DNA from: Acidobacteriota bacterium
GTDB taxonomy: Bacteria; Acidobacteriota; Terriglobia; UBA7540
Direction: 5' to 3'
Length of the DNA stretch: 5,800 nucleotides
Assembly (NCBI GenBank): GCA_003165615.1
Contig: PLWR01000735.1
Span: forward strand, 1-5,800
In this document: positions 4,567 to 5,800 of the stretch, piece by piece
Position numbering within the stretch: the first letter of the stretch is position 1
How the letters are laid out: each line of letters starts with the position of its first letter
Notes under the pieces: generated by a model
Told to the model about the DNA's origin: nothing
Databases searched by the model: none
Seen by the model: the letters and a program-made list of their open reading frames with translations, nothing else
Program-made: the position numbers and the translations under genes

Positions 4567-5800
4567 TCACTCCCGGCTCAGGTCCTTCACGTCCAACACG
4601 GTGCCATCGAACTTCTTGCGAAAAGCTTCCACGGTTTGATCGCCTTCGGCGCGCTCGCGTGCCTTGGGCCGATCCACTCGAGCTTCAACTTCCTGCCCTT
4701 CAAGTCTAACACAAATTTTCGCCGGTTGGCCCAGCACTTCCGCGCACACCGTCCGAAGGGTCGCCTGCTGCTCGCGGTTCTTAAGCAGATCCGCAAAAAA
4801 AGAGTCTTTCTCCGCATAAATAAATGTAGCTTCACCCTTCTCGAAGCGCCAACGGGCCATGTGCTCCAGACAACTACCGAGAAAATTCGATTGGCCATAG
4901 ACCTTGGATTTGATGGCGGCCAGGACCGCGTCTTCGTTCCCAGGCGCGGCAGGTGCAGAAGCTTCCACTGCAGCAGCCGGGGCGGGCCTGGCAATCGCGG
5001 GGGCCGGGGCGGATTTTTCCGTCAGCGGTTTTCCGAAATTTTCCGGCCGAGGCTGGCGCGGCGGTTCCGCAGCAATATGCGGGGGGGGAACTGTGGCGGG
5101 GCGCAAGGCGGGAGCGGCTTTTCCCGGCAATACCGCGTTGCCGAGCCCGCTGAGCAGCATTTCCAGAGACGCCAGCCGCCGCGCGTGCACCATCTTCATC
5201 AGGGCCAGTTCCAGATGGAAGCGCGGGACCAGCGCATAGCGCATCTCGCTTTCCGCCCGCAGCAAAATATTGAAAAACCGCGAGAGGTCTTCTTCACTAA
5301 AACGGCCCGCAATGTCCCCGATGTTTTTCCGCTGTTCGGTAGGGACCTGGATCAGAGTACTCTCCGCGCCGCAACTGCGCCCGATCATCAGGTCGCGGAC
5401 GAAACGCGTAAGCTCGCCGCAGAAGTGCGCGAGTTCATAACCTTCCGCAGCCAGTTGCCCCACCTGTTCCAAAACCCGGTGCGAGTCCGCCGCATCGACG
5501 GCCCGCAGGATTTCCGCCAACAATTCCGCGGGCACCACTCCCAGCACCTGGCGCACGCGCTTTTCTTCCAGGTGTCCGCCGCAGGCGGCAATCACCTGGT
5601 CCAGCAGCGAGAGAGCATCGCGCATGCTGCCTTCCGCCGCTTGCGCCAGCGTGGAGATGGAGCCTTCATCGTCGGCCACTTTTTCGTCGGCCACTATGGA
5701 GCGGAGCCGATCATAGATTTCCCCATAATCCAGCAGGCGAAAGGAAAAATGCTGGCAACGCGACTGAATGGTCGGGGGCAGCTTGTGCGGCTCGGTGGTG
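4567..5800 (-). CDS. dnaX: DNA polymerase III subunit gamma/tau (partial, N-terminus missing)
   Basis: The frame is open from the right edge to a TGA at 4567-4569, giving 410 visible residues. About 150-160 N-terminal residues (Walker A, zinc module, Walker B) lie outside. The first visible stretch TTEPHKLPPTIQSRC (1-15) is the sensor 1 region with the SRC arginine-finger motif. GSMRDALSLLDQ (about 57-68) carries the sensor 2 Arg (about 60). The collar domain III follows, to about 220. Then comes a Pro/Ala-rich linker (about 224-287) and a compact C-terminal domain (about 288-370), ending in a charged tail LDVKDLSRE. The protein is the core of the clamp loader that puts the beta clamp on primed DNA and links the polymerases. 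A GTG at 5694 is an internal Val codon, not the start. A T7 run (FF, about residues 334-335) could be a frameshift site. It heads the dnaX-ybaB-recR cluster. Confidence 0.97.
   Translation of the reverse strand, partial: TTEPHKLPPTIQSRCQHFSFRLLDYGEIYDRLRSIVADEKVADDEGSISTLAQAAEGSMRDALSLLDQVIAACGGHLEEKRVRQVLGVVPAELLAEILRAVDAADSHRVLEQVGQLAAEGYELAHFCGELTRFVRDLMIGRSCGAESTLIQVPTEQRKNIGDIAGRFSEEDLSRFFNILLRAESEMRYALVPRFHLELALMKMVHARRLASLEMLLSGLGNAVLPGKAAPALRPATVPPPHIAAEPPRQPRPENFGKPLTEKSAPAPAIARPAPAAAVEASAPAAPGNEDAVLAAIKSKVYGQSNFLGSCLEHMARWRFEKGEATFIYAEKDSFFADLLKNREQQATLRTVCAEVLGQPAKICVRLEGQEVEARVDRPKARERAEGDQTVEAFRKKFDGTVLDVKDLSRE
4570..4574 (-). promoter_or_regulatory. Ribosome binding site of ybaB, inside the end of dnaX
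   Basis: GGGAG on the minus strand lies 6 nt before the ybaB ATG and overlaps the last codons of dnaX. Ribosomes finishing dnaX can therefore reinitiate at ybaB. Confidence 0.7.
4795..4813 (-). promoter_or_regulatory. Possible -1 frameshift site in dnaX (slippery T7 with SD-like element)
   Basis: On the coding strand the codons TCT TTT TTT form U-UUU-UUU, a valid X-XXY-YYZ slippery heptamer (4795-4801). GGAG (4810-4813) lies 8 nt upstream. A -1 shift would read TGC GGA TCT GCT and then TAA, ending the protein after four codons. dnaX is a classic site of programmed shifts giving a shorter gamma form. Here, however, the shift would fall inside the C-terminal domain, so chance is a real alternative. 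Confidence 0.3.

Noticed and set aside
5692..5694. GTG as a possible dnaX start
   Set aside because: The frame stays open upstream and encodes the conserved sensor 1 and SRC region, so the true start is beyond the window.
5669..5695. 12-bp direct repeat with 15-bp period in dnaX, coding for VADEK / VADDE
   Set aside because: Residue spacing to the AAEGSMRD motif equals that of E. coli DnaX as I recall it, so there is no inserted duplication. This is probably coincidental codon similarity.

Overview
The window looks like a chromosomal segment of a moderately GC-rich Gram-negative-type bacterium. The best guess is Acidobacteriota (Terriglobia-like). That guess rests on remembered family features: the wording of the RecR Toprim segment and its EGRRE-type C-terminus, the DnaX C-terminal domain and tail, and the style of the intergenic repeats. 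It is an inference and was not tested by any search. No rRNA, tRNA, CRISPR array, transposase or phage gene was seen.

Layout. (1) Bases 1-2581 (minus strand) hold a two-gene ABC exporter operon. The upstream gene (836-2581) is a complete half-transporter whose Walker B motif ends in Asp instead of the catalytic Glu. The downstream gene (from 713, running off the left edge) is the N-terminal membrane part of its partner. Together they look like a heterodimeric exporter of the MdlA/MdlB, BmrC/BmrD, TM287/288 kind. The 122 bases between them are built almost entirely of degenerate 7-bp repeats in two opposite orientations, which fold into a 28-position hairpin. (2) Bases 2582-2898 form a divergent intergenic region. 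It has a perfect TATAAT facing the ABC operon, a small possible ORF, and what looks like the frameshifted N-terminus of the next gene. (3) Bases 2899-3420 (plus strand) encode an acidic, Trp/Tyr-rich conserved-looking hypothetical protein. (4) Bases 3421-3610 lie between convergent genes and carry small hairpins plus a 78-bp imperfect inverted repeat. (5) Bases 3611-5800 (minus strand) hold the classic dnaX - ybaB/ebfC - recR cluster. dnaX is cut by the right edge and lacks its N-terminal ATPase core.

How the genes work together. dnaX (clamp-loader subunit), ybaB (nucleoid-associated DNA-binding protein) and recR (recombination mediator) are very probably co-transcribed, with 3-nt and 41-nt gaps, and form a replication/repair operon. 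The ABC pair forms one transporter. The plus-strand hypothetical gene is flanked by both operons but is not obviously linked to either.

No clearly new multi-gene system is present. The points most worth a second look are the heptad-repeat hairpin inside the ABC operon, the single-base frameshift upstream of the hypothetical gene, the U-UUU-UUU slippery site with an SD-like element in dnaX, and the inverted repeat at 3493-3570.
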